This document shows positions 1-6,871 of a stretch of DNA of 18,020 nt, one piece after another. The stretch's first letter is position 1. The number at the start of each line of letters is the position of its first letter. Source of the DNA: JAMLIN01 sp041676645 (lineage in GTDB: Bacteria > Pseudomonadota > Gammaproteobacteria > Burkholderiales > Burkholderiaceae_E); the NCBI GenBank assembly GCA_041676645.1, contig JBAYRO010000060.1:1-18020 (forward strand), given 5' to 3'. Both the position numbers and the translations under genes were made by a program. The notes under the pieces are model-generated. The model searched no databases. It saw only the letters and a list, made by a program, of their open reading frames with translations, and was not told the origin of the DNA.

Positions 1-75
1 AGCGGATACCAGGCTGCACGGTCCGGTCCAGACGCCTTCTCGGCCTCCGGACTCTACCGTGCCGGTCTGGTCTAA
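1..75 (+). CDS. Possible C-terminal end of a plus-strand gene cut by the window edge
   Basis: Frame 1 is open from the first base to a TAA at 73-75 and would encode 24 residues ending in GLYRAGLV. The fragment is too short to assign to a family. Support is only positional: a gene ending here would be convergent with the amidase, and the palindromic element at 85-184 would lie between the two stop codons, where bidirectional terminators and REP-like elements usually sit. Frame 2 is also open across this stretch (to the TAG at 191-193), so the choice of frame is uncertain and the region could simply be non-coding. Confidence 0.25.
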   Translation, partial: SGYQAARSGPDAFSASGLYRAGLV

Positions 76-84
76 AGATACAAG

Positions 85-184
85 CGGGTTCGCCTGCGGG
101 CGCATGGCTGCGTTGAGGCTCCTTGCCGTACCTCTCGTACTGTCTACGTCGCCCCGCCTTGCCCTGCGCCCGCAGGCGAACCCG
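85..184. repeat. Palindromic intergenic element with perfect 20-bp inverted arms
   Basis: The left arm cgggttcgcctgcgggcgca (85-104) is the exact reverse complement of 165-184, with 60 bp between them. Inside the loop, 108-127 and 144-163 are degenerate direct copies of each other (14 of 20 positions identical, both ending in CTTGCC), and they flank a small centre gtacctctcgtac (129-141). The layered layout looks like a REP/BIME-type or MITE-like repeated element rather than a simple terminator, because there is no T-tract. From memory, similar GC-rich units occur between genes in Xanthomonadales-type genomes; copy number cannot be judged from one window. It lies just past the amidase stop and could also end transcription from both sides. 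Confidence 0.7.
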
Positions 185-189
185 TATGA

Positions 190-1647
190 CTAGGCTGTGA
201 ACTGTGGGCGTCGGCGACTCCAGTCTGTCGACGCCTCGTAGGCGGCGGCTGCCCGGAAGCAGAGATCTTCCCGATGCTTCGGCGCCACCAACTGCATGCC
301 GATCGGCAGGTCGTCGTCGCTGAAGCCGCAGGGCAGCACGATCGCCGGCTGCTGGCTCAGGTTGAAGGGCCATGAGAACGGCGCCCACCAGGTCCAGTCG
401 TGCTCGGGCCCGGCGCCGATTCCGGGTGGCCGCGGCGGCGCGTACCGGCCGACCTCGAATGGCAGCACCGCGGTCGCCGGCGTCAGCAAGAGGTCGAAGC
501 GACGGGTGAAGCGCGCCATGCCCAGGGCGATCGCCGCCCGGACCGATTGCGCATCGAGGAAATCCGCCAGGGTGTAGGCGCCGGCCTGCTCGACGACGGC
601 GCGCAGGCCGGGGTCGAGCAGCGCGAATTTCGCCGGCGGCAGCCGATGCAGGAGATGACGCGCCGACGAGAACCAGTGGACCCGGAAGGCATGCTCGCCA
701 TCCGGAATCTCCGGATCGGCCTGCTCGACGCTTGCGCCGAGCCGGGCGAAGTGCGCCGCGGCCGCCGCTACCGCCGCCTCGATCCGCGGGTCGACGTAGC
801 GCACATGCGCGAGGCGCGGACTGAAGCCGATCCGCATGCCGGCAAGCGGGCGGGTATCGCCGCTGCGGGCCAGCGCCTGGTCGACTGCGGCGACCCAGTC
901 CGGCGCCGGACCCGGCAGCGCCAGCCAGTCGCGATCGTCGGCGCCGGCGAGCACGCCCAGCATCAGCGCGCAGTCGCGCACATTGCGCGTCTGCGGCCCG
1001 ACATGGGCGACCGTGCCCATGGGTGAATGCGGATGGGCCGGCACCCGTCCGAAATGGGCTTTGATGCCGACCGTCGCGGTGAACGCCGCCGGAATGCGGA
1101 TCGAGCCGCCGCCATCGGTCCCCAGGCCGAGCGGGCCGAGCCCGGCGGCCAGGGCGGCGACCGCACCGCCCGAGGAGCCGCCCGGCGTGCGATCGAGCCG
1201 CCAGGGATTGCGGGTGATCCCGCTCAGGGCCGAATCGGTCGAACCGCGCCAGCCGAGCTCGGGCACGGTCGTCTTGCCCAGCAGCACGGCGCCGGCCTCG
1301 CGCAGCCTCGCGGTGACCGGCGCATCGTTGTCCCAGGGTCCCGCCGGGTCGATGGCGAGGGAACCCTTCAGGGTGGGCCAGCCACGGGCGTCGATCAGGT
1401 CCTTGATGGTGGCCGGGACACCGTCCAGCGGACCCATCGGCTGGTGGCGGCGCCAGCGCTCGGTCGAAGCGGCCGCCTGCGCCATCGCGCCCTGTGCATC
1501 GATCAGGCAGAAGGCCTTGATCAGCGGATCGACCGCCTCGATCCGGCGCAGCACGGCGGCCACGACCTCGGTGGGCGAGAGGCTTCCCGCCGCGTAAGCC
1601 GCGACCAGCTCGCCCGCGCCAAGATAGCCGATCGTCTCGTCGTCCAT
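190..1647 (-). CDS. Amidase-signature family hydrolase
   Basis: A 485-residue cytoplasmic amidase that would cleave a C-N amide bond; the substrate cannot be told from sequence. The amidase-signature triad is visible: Lys82 in the TIKD segment, the cis-serine in GGSSGG (about 158-159), and the nucleophile Ser182 in GTDGGGSIR. The length is normal for the family. I chose the ATG at 1647 because a strong Shine-Dalgarno (GGAGGGG) lies just before it; an upstream in-frame start would add 22 residues of low-complexity sequence. It is the last gene of a minus-strand run and follows the MFS transporter stop by 49 bp, so the two are probably co-transcribed and the transporter may move its substrate or product. 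There is no glutaminase or GatB/GatC partner nearby, so it is unlikely to be GatA of the amidotransferase. Confidence 0.9.
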   Translation of the reverse strand: MDDETIGYLGAGELVAAYAAGSLSPTEVVAAVLRRIEAVDPLIKAFCLIDAQGAMAQAAASTERWRRHQPMGPLDGVPATIKDLIDARGWPTLKGSLAIDPAGPWDNDAPVTARLREAGAVLLGKTTVPELGWRGSTDSALSGITRNPWRLDRTPGGSSGGAVAALAAGLGPLGLGTDGGGSIRIPAAFTATVGIKAHFGRVPAHPHSPMGTVAHVGPQTRNVRDCALMLGVLAGADDRDWLALPGPAPDWVAAVDQALARSGDTRPLAGMRIGFSPRLAHVRYVDPRIEAAVAAAAAHFARLGASVEQADPEIPDGEHAFRVHWFSSARHLLHRLPPAKFALLDPGLRAVVEQAGAYTLADFLDAQSVRAAIALGMARFTRRFDLLLTPATAVLPFEVGRYAPPRPPGIGAGPEHDWTWWAPFSWPFNLSQQPAIVLPCGFSDDDLPIGMQLVAPKHREDLCFRAAAAYEASTDWSRRRPQFTA

Positions 1648-1696
1648 GTCCCCTCCTTCGGCGGTCGCGGGCCCGCGGGCGCGTCCGCCCCGGTCC

Positions 1697-2998
1697 TCAA
1701 TCCACGCAGGCAAGTCCGGCGGCCCGGCCTCGCTCGATGTCCGTACGCAGCAGTATCAGCAGTCCGACCACGAAAAACGAGCCGGTCACGAGGATCGCCA
1801 GGCGATGGTTGCCCGCCGTGACCCAGGTCACCGCGCCGTAGGTCAACGGGCCGACGATGGCGGCCACCCGCGTCGCCAGGGCCCACATCCCGTAGAACTC
1901 GGCGATCCGGCGCGCCGGCGCAAGCAGGCCGACGATCGCCCTGCCCGCCGACTGCGAGGATCCCATGCACAGCCCGGCGAGGCCGGCCGCGGCCCAGAAG
2001 GTGGCCCGGTCGGTCGCGATGGCCGCCAGCAGGCTCATCAGGATCCAGCCGACCAGGGTCAGGCCGAGCGCGGGCCGGTGACCGATCCGGTCCTGGAAAT
2101 AACCGAAGCCGAAGGCTCCCAGCGCCGAGGCGATGTTCACCAGGAAGATCAGGCTCATCGTCTCGACCTGGGAGAAGTTCATCGCCTGCTCGGCATACAC
2201 CGCCGCAAGCGCGATCACGACCGCGATTCCCGCCTGGTAGAAGAAGCCGCAATAGAGGAGGCTGACGAAATCATCGAAGCCCCTTACCCGTTGCCAGTAA
2301 TGCCGGATGCGGCCGATCGGCGCCATCGGGACGATGGCCCGGGGCCCCGCGGCGCCCCCGGCGCGCTCGCGCAGGATCAGGAACACCGGAATCGCCGCCA
2401 GTGCGTAGACCGCGGCGGTGATCCACATCGTGACCGGGACGAACTCGGTCGCCTCCGCTCCCGCCTTCTGGGCGCCGAGCACCCAGGCAAGCGACAGGCC
2501 CAGGGTCAGCATGCCGCCGAAGTAGCCGAAGCTCCATCCCCAGCCCGACACCTTGCCGATGGCGGCGGGCCGCGCCAGCTCGGGCAGGAAGGCGGCGATC
2601 AGCATGTCGCCGATCGCATAGCAGTAGTTGGAGACGATGACCAGGGCGAGGGCGAAGGCGATCTCCCCGGGCCCGACCAGGCCGAGCCCGGCCGTCGCGA
2701 CGACACAGACCACCGTCACCGCGGCGAGCATGGTCTTCTTGTCCCCGCGCAGGTCGCCACGCGCACCGATCGTCGGGGCCGTGAAGATCACCAGCAGGCT
2801 CGACAAAGCGAGGGCGGCGGTCCAGGCGAAAGTCGCCCAGGCGGCGTTGCCCGCGACGACACCGACGAAGTACGCGTTGAACACCGCCGTCAGGACGACC
2901 GTGGTGTAGCCGGAGTTCGCGAAGTCGTACATCGACCATGCGAACACCTCGCGCCCGCGGACACCCGGATTCAGCGCCGAGCGATCGAACAAGGCCAT
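1697..2998 (-). CDS. MFS transporter, UMF1 (Atg22-like) family
   Basis: A 433-residue inner-membrane protein with about twelve hydrophobic segments spread along its length. The N-terminal region with EVFAWSMYDFANSGYTTVV is typical of UMF1-family permeases (the bacterial relatives of yeast vacuolar Atg22), followed by FNAYFVGVVAG. The substrate is unknown; amino acids are known cargo for the fungal relatives, so an amide or amino-acid-like cargo would suit the downstream amidase, but that is inference. The ATG at 2998 is preceded by GGGGAAGG, an acceptable Shine-Dalgarno. It sits 45 bp after the YdcF-like gene and 49 bp before the amidase, consistent with one operon. Confidence 0.88.
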   Translation of the reverse strand: MALFDRSALNPGVRGREVFAWSMYDFANSGYTTVVLTAVFNAYFVGVVAGNAAWATFAWTAALALSSLLVIFTAPTIGARGDLRGDKKTMLAAVTVVCVVATAGLGLVGPGEIAFALALVIVSNYCYAIGDMLIAAFLPELARPAAIGKVSGWGWSFGYFGGMLTLGLSLAWVLGAQKAGAEATEFVPVTMWITAAVYALAAIPVFLILRERAGGAAGPRAIVPMAPIGRIRHYWQRVRGFDDFVSLLYCGFFYQAGIAVVIALAAVYAEQAMNFSQVETMSLIFLVNIASALGAFGFGYFQDRIGHRPALGLTLVGWILMSLLAAIATDRATFWAAAGLAGLCMGSSQSAGRAIVGLLAPARRIAEFYGMWALATRVAAIVGPLTYGAVTWVTAGNHRLAILVTGSFFVVGLLILLRTDIERGRAAGLACVD

Positions 2999-3043
2999 GT
3001 CTGCCTTCCCCGGATTCAGTGTGGCGATTGTAGGGGCTGAATG

Positions 3044-3865
3044 TCAGGGCGTTGCGTCGATCCGGCCCGTGAACCGGTACCAGGCGATACCAACCCATTC
3101 ATGGATCGCGAGGTTCGCCAGCTCCAGCGCCCGCGTCCGGGGAACGAAGGCGAGCGGCCGAGACGCTCCCCGGCCGGCGAGAAAGCCGATCGGCGCCGCA
3201 TCCACCTGCAGGCCGGCAGTCTCGAAGGCCGCCCGGGCCCGCGGCATGTGATAGGCGTGAGTGACCAGGATGATGCGCTCGATGCCGCTCTCGCCCAGCA
3301 TCCTCGCGGTGCGCTGGGCGTTGGAGGCGGTATCGAGCGAACTGCTCTCGACCCAGCGCGGCCGGCTGCGGAAGTCCGCGGCGAGCGTTTCGGCCATCAC
3401 GTCCGCCTCGGGACGCGGCGCACCGGGCGGAGCGCCGCCGCTGGCGGCGATCGGCAGCGCGCCCCAGCGGGCGATCCGGGCCGCCGCCCGCAGGCGCTCG
3501 AGAGTGCGCTCGCGCGGCACCTGCGGACCGAAGGCCTCGCGGCTGTCGCTGCGGATGCCGCCGCCGAGCACGACCACCGCCCGGGGCCCCTGCGCCCCAC
3601 GAACCAGTCGCCGCACGGCGTCCCGGTCCAGCCCGGGCCCGGCCCGGCGCTCGAGACTGTCGACCAGCGCGCTCGCCGCCCAGGGCGTCGAGAGGACGAA
3701 CAGGCCCGCCAGCGCCAGGCCGGCGACGACGCCGGCGGCAACCCGCAATCGCCGCCAGGCCAGGCCCAGCAGGATGGCGAACAGGGCGAGCCATGCCAGG
3801 CCCAGCGGCGGCAGCAGCAGGACCGACAGGGCCTGGCGAAGGAGGAGCGACTCTTCCGCGCTCAT
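3044..3865 (-). CDS. YdcF/ElyC-like DUF218 membrane protein
   Basis: A 273-residue protein with two N-terminal membrane helices (about residues 13-38 and 42-60) and a large DUF218 domain, probably periplasmic. Family motifs are present in order: VVVLGGG (97-103), the SGG turn (142-144), EADVM (153-157), the S-x-DTASNA segment (176-183) and ILVTHAYHMPRA (199-210). ElyC and SanA relatives affect envelope integrity and lipid-carrier-linked polysaccharide or peptidoglycan metabolism, but the biochemical activity of this type is not settled, so I give no symbol. The two-helix layout is nearer ElyC than single-helix SanA. The ATG at 3865 lacks a clear Shine-Dalgarno. It follows prpE by 110 bp and may share its transcript. 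Confidence 0.85.
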   Translation of the reverse strand: MSAEESLLLRQALSVLLLPPLGLAWLALFAILLGLAWRRLRVAAGVVAGLALAGLFVLSTPWAASALVDSLERRAGPGLDRDAVRRLVRGAQGPRAVVVLGGGIRSDSREAFGPQVPRERTLERLRAAARIARWGALPIAASGGAPPGAPRPEADVMAETLAADFRSRPRWVESSSLDTASNAQRTARMLGESGIERIILVTHAYHMPRARAAFETAGLQVDAAPIGFLAGRGASRPLAFVPRTRALELANLAIHEWVGIAWYRFTGRIDATP

Positions 3866-3876
3866 CGGCAGGAATC

Positions 3877-3920
3877 CCCGCCCGATTCGCCGCGCCGCTC
3901 AAGGCCCGCGGCCGGGCGGG
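3877..3920. other. GC-rich inverted repeat between prpE and the ydcF-like gene
   Basis: CCCGCCC (3877-3883) is matched by GGGCGGG (3914-3920) with a 30-base GC-rich loop, inside the 110-bp spacer (3866-3975). It could form a hairpin that weakens transcription from prpE into the ydcF-like gene. There is no T-tract, and at this base composition a 7-bp match can arise by chance. I see no convincing promoter in the spacer. Confidence 0.25.
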
Positions 3921-3975
3921 ATCGGCCCCGGCGGCCAGCGCCGGCAGTGTCCGCGCGGCTCACGGTCCGTCGGTG

Positions 3976-5871
3976 TCAGCGTTCCAGCGCATCGCGGATC
4001 TGCTCGAGGGTCGCCGGTTCCTCTATCGTGGTCAGGTCGCCGGGATCGCGCCCTTCGCAAAGCGCCTGGATCGAGCGCCGCAGCACCTTGCCCGAGCGGG
4101 TCTTGGGCAGGGCCTGCACCAGATGCACCCGCGAGGGCCTGGCCACCGCGCCCAGGGACTTGTCCACCACCGCCATGATCTCGCCTTCGAGCGCCAGGCG
4201 TTGCTCGGCCTGCGCGTAGGCGTCCGGGTCCTTGAGCACCGCGAAGGCCGTCGCCACCTGGCCCTTGAGCGAATCGGCAACGCCGACCACCGCGCACTCG
4301 GCCACCGCGGGATGGCTGGAGATGCTCTCCTCGATCTCCCGGGTGCCGAGCCGGTGACCGGCGACGTTGATGACATCGTCGGTCCGCCCGAGGATGAAGT
4401 AGTAGCCGTCCTCGTCGCGCAGGCCCCAGTCGAAGGTCGAATAGACGAGGCGACCCGGGATCGACTGGAAATAGGTCGACACGAAGCGGTCGTCGTCGCC
4501 CCAGACCGTCTGCATGCACCCCGGGGGCAGCGGCGGGACGATCGTGATGACCCCCTTTTCGTTGGTGCCGACTTCCTCGCCGGTCTGCTCGTGCAGCAGG
4601 CGCACATCGTAGCCGTAGAGCACCTTGCCGGGGCTGCCGTGGCGTACGGGGGTGTCCTCGATCGCATGGGCGACCGACAGGATCGGCCAGCCGGTTTCGG
4701 TCTGCCAGTAGTTGTCGACCACCGGCCGCCCGATGCCATCGGAAATCCATCGCGCGGTCGGCTCGTCGAGCGGCTCGCCGGCCAGGAACAGTGTGCGCAG
4801 GGACGAAGTGTCGTACTTGGTGAGCCAGCTGGCATCCTGCTTCTTGAGCACCCGGATGGCGGTGGGCGCCGAGAACATCACCGTGACCCGGTACTTCTCG
4901 ACCAGGCGCCAGAGGATGCCGGCATCGGGACGCACCGGCGTGCCCTCGTAGACGAGCGTCGCCATGCCCGCGATCAGGGGGCCATACACGATGTAGGAAT
5001 GGCCGACGACCCAGCCGATGTCGCTGGTGGCGAAGTAGGTCTCGCCCGCCTTGCCCCTGAAGATGTGCTCCATCGAAGCGGCCAGCGCAACGGCATAGCC
5101 GCCGACATCGCGCTGCACCCCCTTGGGGGTGCCGGTGGTGCCGGAGGTGTACAGGGTGTAGCTGACTTCGTTCGACTCGAGCCAGGTCACCGGCACCTCG
5201 GCATCCAGGTGCGCCTCGCGTTCGCTCGCGTAGTCGAGATCCCGGCCGGGAACCGGCTCGAAGGGCGCGAGCTTGCGGTCGACCATCAGGACCTTGTCGG
5301 GTTGGTGAGCCGACATGCCCAGCGCCCGCTCGATGAGCGGCTTGTACTCGATGATCTTGCCGGCGCGCGACCCGGCATCGGCACTGACCAGCATCTTCGG
5401 CGTGGCATCGTCGATGCGGGCCGCGAGCGAATTCGAGGCGAAGCCGCCGAAGACCACCGAATGGATCGCACCGATCCGCGCGCAGGCGAGGATCGCGAAC
5501 ACCGCCTCGGCGATCATCGGCATGTAGATCAGCACCCGGTCGCCACGACCGACACCGTGCGCCTGCATGATCGCGGCCATGCGCATCACTTCCCGATGCA
5601 GTTCGGTGAAGGTGTAGGTACGCTCCTGGCCGGTCTCGGTCGACACGTAGATCAGCGCCGGCTTGTCGCCGAGGCTGGACAGGTGGCGGTCGACCGCGTT
5701 GTGGCAGAGATTCGTCGTGCCACCGACGAACCAGCGCGCGAACGGAGGCCTGGAATAGTCGAGCACCTCGCCGAAGGGCTCGTGCCAGTCGATCAGCCGG
5801 GCCTGCTCGGCCCAGAAGCCTTCCCGGTCGTCGATCGACCGGGCATGAAACTGCGCAAGTGTTTCAGCCAT
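3976..5871 (-). CDS. prpE: Propionyl-CoA synthetase (PrpE-type acyl-CoA synthetase)
   Basis: This 631-residue ANL-superfamily enzyme activates propionate (and probably acetate less well) with ATP and CoA, via an acyl-AMP, in the cytoplasm. It has the ACAS N-terminal segment, the phosphate-binding loop YTSGTTGTPKG (241-251) followed by the PrpE-like DVGGYAVAL, the adenine/acyl-site motif YWQTETGW (388-395), the hinge-region NVAGHRLGT (502-510), and the C-terminal catalytic and acetylatable Lys595 in TRSGK. Length and the NYWQTETGWPI context favour PrpE over acetyl-CoA synthetase, which is slightly longer. The ATG at 5871 has a strong GGAGGAGG Shine-Dalgarno. No methylcitrate-cycle genes (prpB, prpC, prpD) or PrpR regulator are adjacent. 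It diverges from the NlpC/P60 gene across a 202-bp spacer. Confidence 0.92.
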   Translation of the reverse strand: MAETLAQFHARSIDDREGFWAEQARLIDWHEPFGEVLDYSRPPFARWFVGGTTNLCHNAVDRHLSSLGDKPALIYVSTETGQERTYTFTELHREVMRMAAIMQAHGVGRGDRVLIYMPMIAEAVFAILACARIGAIHSVVFGGFASNSLAARIDDATPKMLVSADAGSRAGKIIEYKPLIERALGMSAHQPDKVLMVDRKLAPFEPVPGRDLDYASEREAHLDAEVPVTWLESNEVSYTLYTSGTTGTPKGVQRDVGGYAVALAASMEHIFRGKAGETYFATSDIGWVVGHSYIVYGPLIAGMATLVYEGTPVRPDAGILWRLVEKYRVTVMFSAPTAIRVLKKQDASWLTKYDTSSLRTLFLAGEPLDEPTARWISDGIGRPVVDNYWQTETGWPILSVAHAIEDTPVRHGSPGKVLYGYDVRLLHEQTGEEVGTNEKGVITIVPPLPPGCMQTVWGDDDRFVSTYFQSIPGRLVYSTFDWGLRDEDGYYFILGRTDDVINVAGHRLGTREIEESISSHPAVAECAVVGVADSLKGQVATAFAVLKDPDAYAQAEQRLALEGEIMAVVDKSLGAVARPSRVHLVQALPKTRSGKVLRRSIQALCEGRDPGDLTTIEEPATLEQIRDALER

Positions 5872-6073
5872 GCGATGTCCTCCTCCAGTGCCGCGCGGCG
5901 GCTGCTGCCGCCCGCCTTCTCGTCGATCCAAGCATCGGGTTCTTATCCGAGCCTGACGCATCCTGCGCGTCGCCGCAAGAGCCATTGGAGGCGATGCAAG
6001 GGATGATCTCAAATACCAGATCCAAGTCCCTGCTTTCATTGATTTTTCACAAATCAGCCGCTATCTTTCGCCC
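5872..6073. promoter_or_regulatory. Divergent intergenic region between prpE and the NlpC/P60 gene
   Basis: This is the longest non-coding stretch of the window. The half next to prpE is GC-rich, and I see no convincing -35/-10 pair for prpE. The half next to the peptidase (from about 6001) is markedly richer in A and T and carries two dyads: GATCT-N8-AGATC (6005-6022) and TGATTT-N5-AAATCA (6040-6056). The second overlaps the -35 of the peptidase promoter, so it is a plausible operator. It does not match the TTGAT-N4-ATCAA spacing of an FNR site. No small ORF with a ribosome binding site is evident. Confidence 0.5.
6039..6067 (+). promoter_or_regulatory. Sigma70-like promoter of the NlpC/P60 gene, probably leaderless
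   Basis: TTGATT (6039-6044) and TATCTT (6062-6067) are separated by exactly 17 nt, a good sigma70-type pair. The -10 ends 6 nt before the ATG at 6074, so transcription starting at the usual 7 nt after the -10 would begin on the start codon itself. There is no Shine-Dalgarno upstream of this ATG or of the next in-frame ATG at 6083. Confidence 0.6.
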
Positions 6074-6805
6074 ATGTATCGAATGCGCCTCGGACGCGGT
6101 TCCGCCTCCCATCGATCCGGCACCGCCGGCAGGGCCATCGGCGGCCTGCTGCTCGCCTTTGCCATGTTGCAGGGCTCCCCGGCCGAAGCGGGCCGGCCCG
6201 GCAAGCGCCCCGTCGCCGGGCATGCGGTCCCGGGCCCGGCTGCCCAGGCCATCGGATCCGAAGCGGTGATTCGCGCCGTCGCCCTGGTCGGGGTGCCGTA
6301 TCGCTGGGGTGGCAGCCACCCCGCCACCGGGCTCGACTGCAGCGGCCTCGTGCATCACGTCTTCGGCGAGATCGGACTGAGCACGGCCCGCGATACCCGG
6401 GGCCTGAGCCGCAGCGGCGCCACCGTGTCGCGCAAGGGCCTCGCCCCCGGTGACCTGGTGTTCTTCAATACCTTGCGCCGGGCCTATTCGCATGTGGGCA
6501 TCTATCTCGGCGACGGCCGTTTCGTCCATGCCCCGTCGTCGGGGGCCGTCGTGCGGATCGAGTCGATGAACACCGCCTACTGGCGACAGCGCTACAACGG
6601 CGCACGCCGACTCGTGCCGGCCCACGATACGGCGCCCGCCCAGCGGACACGGCTCGCCTCCGCTCCTGCGTCAGCCCCTGCTTCCGCCACGACTTCCGCC
6701 CCGCCGGACGAGGAACGCGCCGCCGTCGCCGCAGCGCCGGCGAACCCGTCGGCCCGGGCTGCCATGGCCCAGGCGCCGAGCGTCGCTTCCTTCTATCGCT
6801 ATTGA
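6074..6805 (+). CDS. Secreted NlpC/P60 (C40) peptidoglycan hydrolase
   Basis: A 243-residue exported protein that would cut peptide stems of murein, typically the gamma-D-Glu to diamino acid bond in this family. A positively charged N-terminus is followed by a hydrophobic core (about residues 22-35) and an AEA site near residue 39, a Sec signal peptide. The NlpC/P60 domain spans about 62-178: PYRWGG (75-80), the catalytic Cys89 in LDCSGLV, His140 in SHVGIYLGDG and the third polar residue His152 in FVHAP. The last 60 residues are a low-complexity Ala/Pro/Ser tail ending in SFYRY. No LysM or SH3 domain is seen. The start at 6074 fits a leaderless mRNA; Met4 at 6083 is the alternative. It is not clearly linked in function to prpE or the iron gene. 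Confidence 0.9.
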   Translation: MYRMRLGRGSASHRSGTAGRAIGGLLLAFAMLQGSPAEAGRPGKRPVAGHAVPGPAAQAIGSEAVIRAVALVGVPYRWGGSHPATGLDCSGLVHHVFGEIGLSTARDTRGLSRSGATVSRKGLAPGDLVFFNTLRRAYSHVGIYLGDGRFVHAPSSGAVVRIESMNTAYWRQRYNGARRLVPAHDTAPAQRTRLASAPASAPASATTSAPPDEERAAVAAAPANPSARAAMAQAPSVASFYRY

Positions 6806-6813
6806 CAATCGAA

Positions 6814-6841
6814 TTGAGAACGATTCGCGCATCGTGCTAAT
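6814..6841 (+). promoter_or_regulatory. Promoter with overlapping Fur-box-like operator for the iron-binding protein
   Basis: TTGAGA (6814-6819) and GCTAAT (6836-6841) form a -35/-10 pair with 16-nt spacing. Between and over them, TGAGAACGATTCGCG (6815-6829) matches the commonly seen Fur-box form TGAGAATGATTCTCA at 12 of 15 positions, and CGAAT (6810-6814) pairs with ATTCG (6823-6827) as a dyad. An operator in this place would block RNA polymerase when iron is plentiful, and that fits the downstream ferric-binding protein. Score and occupancy are not tested. Confidence 0.6.
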
Positions 6842-6871
6842 CTCGGCGTGCACTCCTTGCCGAGGAATCCG

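Noticed and set aside
81..190. tRNA or other RNA gene suggested by the GGTTCG tract and strong pairing
   Set aside because: The arms are far longer than tRNA stems and no cloverleaf can be drawn. A palindromic repeat explains the pairing.
2..193. Frame-2 open stretch through the palindromic element as a small gene
   Set aside because: It has no supported start within the window and runs through the inverted repeat; repeats of this kind often keep a frame open by composition alone.
190..5871. prpE, YdcF-like, MFS and amidase genes as a novel pathway cluster
   Set aside because: Same-strand order with spacers of 45-110 bp allows co-transcription, but no shared substrate or diagnostic partner is visible, so I treat it as an ordinary gene string.
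3793..6006. A 737-codon plus-strand open frame opposite prpE
   Set aside because: It is the antisense of a well-supported acyl-CoA synthetase and has no recognisable domain or ribosome binding site.
6039..6056. FNR-type site in the peptidase promoter
   Set aside because: The half-sites TTGAT and ATCA are present, but the spacer is too long for an FNR or CRP dimer.
6802..6807. Perfect TTGACA as the -35 of the iron-binding gene
   Set aside because: It overlaps the stop codon of the peptidase gene and has no acceptable -10 at 16-18 nt (17 nt downstream is GC-rich). TTGAGA at 6814 pairs better with GCTAAT.
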